Shown here one piece after another: positions 62,390-64,000 of a stretch of DNA of 64,000 nt. Made by a program: the position numbers and the translations under genes. The stretch spans positions 1 to 64,000 of the forward strand of contig VXAU01004424.1 in NCBI GenBank assembly GCA_013399695.1, given 5' to 3'. Below the pieces are notes generated by a model, which did no database searches, was not told the DNA's origin, and was given only the letters and a program-made list of their open reading frames with translations. Origin of the DNA: Formicarius rufipectus. Taxonomy: Eukaryota > Chordata > Aves > Passeriformes > Formicariidae. Each line of letters opens with the position of its first letter. Position 1 is the first letter of the stretch.

Positions 62390-64000
62390 ACTTTGCTTTG
62401 AGGGGACACCCCTTCTCTGTAGCCTTGTTCAAGGCCTCCAGGACAGCAAAGGGAAGGCATCAGCTATGATAGCTCCATGGAGTCAAATCTTTCTTGTCTT
62501 TGCATGGGTTTTTCTGTACTGTTACTGGTCACTGCAGAACCCTCTTATAGAATACTCATGTGGGCTAGCTGGCCATTGCAATAGGTAGCACACAAACACA
62601 AGCTAGAAGGAGAGTCATGAGGAATGTCCAGCCTGGGCAGAGGGTATCACTGCTCACTGGTAGTGCCAGCTGGTTACACCAGTGCCTGGACTGCAGTTGA
62701 GTCCTCTTAACATAAGCACTTTCCTCGGGACAGTACAAATTTCCAGTGCTGGTACAGATCCTCATCTAGAGTAGGAACACACCTTTGTCAATTAAAGCAA
62801 AGTCCCCAGATTGGACTCAAGTCCTTCAGGCTAGAAACAGCATCCTTCATGAAGTTGCCAGATGAGGACAGCTACATCCTTGCCTCCTGGGTCTTTCTGG
62901 GAGTGGTTAGACCAGTTTAGCTCCACTCTGCCTCCAACCTATCATGTCCTGATCAGAGATTCAAGAGCAACATGCAGCTAAAAGGGATCTCTACAGAACT
63001 GGCAACGCCTAAGGGACTTTTATCCATGAATTTTGGATAATTATTCTGAACAATTTTAAATGAGGCTAAGAAAAATACCTCCACCCTTTATGTTAACCAC
63101 AACTGATAATTTGCAGCAGTTCCTGGAAAAACGGATCATGTGTGCTATAAGAGTCTTTGATCTGGCATGGTCCTTTCCTGAAGAGGCTCCAAGACACAGC
63201 TCAACTCACTCCAGGACAAAACAAAAAGCTGTGTTTTTAAACACTCCCTATTACTTTTAGACTCATTTTGAAACATCTGCAAAATCCAAGTACAGATCAA
63301 AGCCTGGATGCCTGAAAATGTTCCCTGGACGATGAATGTAAGATTACAGTGGCTCCATAGATCTCACAACAGGTGGTAGGATACTGGAGGATCACATTTC
63401 TGGAGTCACTTCGGATATATACCAGAAGGAATTTCACACATGAAACAGATCAGTCAAAAGCAGCCTTGAGCTCTGCTTTGAGCAATCTAGAAACCTCTTG
63501 GTCCTCAACTGGCTGCTGCTGCAGGTCAGCTCTGGAAGGGTCTCTGGAGCCAGGACCTGGACCTTGGTGCTGGACTCTTGGGCTGCACTGCTGGCATGGC
63601 AGGGTCCTGGCTCTGTATCAAAGCATCCTGGTCTCATCTGGGCAATGCACTTGAGTCAAGGAGCTCTCAGGCACAGCCCGACCTTGCAGTCAGACCTTAT
63701 CTTGTATCATCCCAAGATAGGGACCTTATCTGGGGGTGCTGTGCTCACTGATCTGCAAGTTACAATAGTTAAGATAATTAAATTGTTTCTTGTCAGTAAA
63801 TTACAGACACCTTTAGTTTGTTGCTGTCAATATAATAAAATATTTTAATAAAACCAAGGTTGAACAAGCTACACTATAAGGAATTTTCCACTTTAGGGAC
63901 AGATTTTCAGGGAACATTCAAAAACAAAAGGTTTTCCTTTTGTTAAACCGAATTTCCTGTGCCATTTCGGTAAACACAACTATACATCCATATATACACG
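62390..64000. other. Non-coding stretch, nothing recognised
   Basis: Overlapping short frames on both strands at 63370-63850 have no exon signals. No mobile element, RNA gene or regulatory motif could be supported. Confidence 0.6.

Noticed and set aside
1..64000. Prokaryotic or phage content, CRISPR arrays, operons
   Set aside because: No regularly spaced repeats, no tiled coding frames and no ribosome-binding sites; CpG depletion and splice-like signals indicate vertebrate DNA.

Overview
The window reads as vertebrate nuclear DNA, almost all non-coding. It is AT-leaning and CpG-depleted, and its many short ORFs show no tiling, operons, ribosome-binding sites or recognisable protein families. 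I see no Alu, L1, B1 or clear CR1 body. The one well-supported mobile element is a solo retroviral-type LTR opening TGTCTTGGTTTTT, which from memory resembles LTRs that are abundant in songbirds. With the low repeat load this makes a bird, probably a passerine, the best guess. It is an inference that I could not test by alignment.

Layout: 1-11.6 kb is gene-free sequence with a moderately CpG-rich left edge, an A/C-only low-complexity tract (1.04-1.16 kb), a polyA tail-like site (5.15 kb), a small palindrome (7.45 kb) and a compact AP-1/GATA motif cluster (9.1 kb). At 11.63-12.06 kb there is an abrupt CpG-dense, mRNA-like segment. It ends in a strong splice-donor match and could be a first exon or a decayed retrocopy. 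At 14.94-15.19 kb there are two textbook splice acceptors, one with a NAGNAG tandem. A 204-base A/C-only tract lies at 20.46-20.67 kb. From 21 to 41 kb I see only weak candidate splice sites (23.9 and 36.6 kb). At 41.14-41.26 kb a short ORF with coding-like codons and a stop looks like a possible terminal exon. The stretch 42-61 kb holds an ATT microsatellite with a hairpin, short homopolymers and an AT-rich block (57.1 kb). An 807-base solo LTR with a perfect 5-base target duplication lies at 61.58-62.38 kb, and the final 1.6 kb is featureless.

How things may work together: if the 11.6 kb segment is a real first exon, its donor leaves one extra base (phase 1). Several downstream acceptors (14.98, 15.11, 36.63, 41.14 kb) open short frames in that same phase, so a + strand transcript of small or non-coding type is possible. 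No protein family was recognised, and nothing proves transcription. The likely overall state is an intergenic desert or a large intron. I did not find a convincing new biological system; the CpG-rich mRNA-like segment is the best lead.
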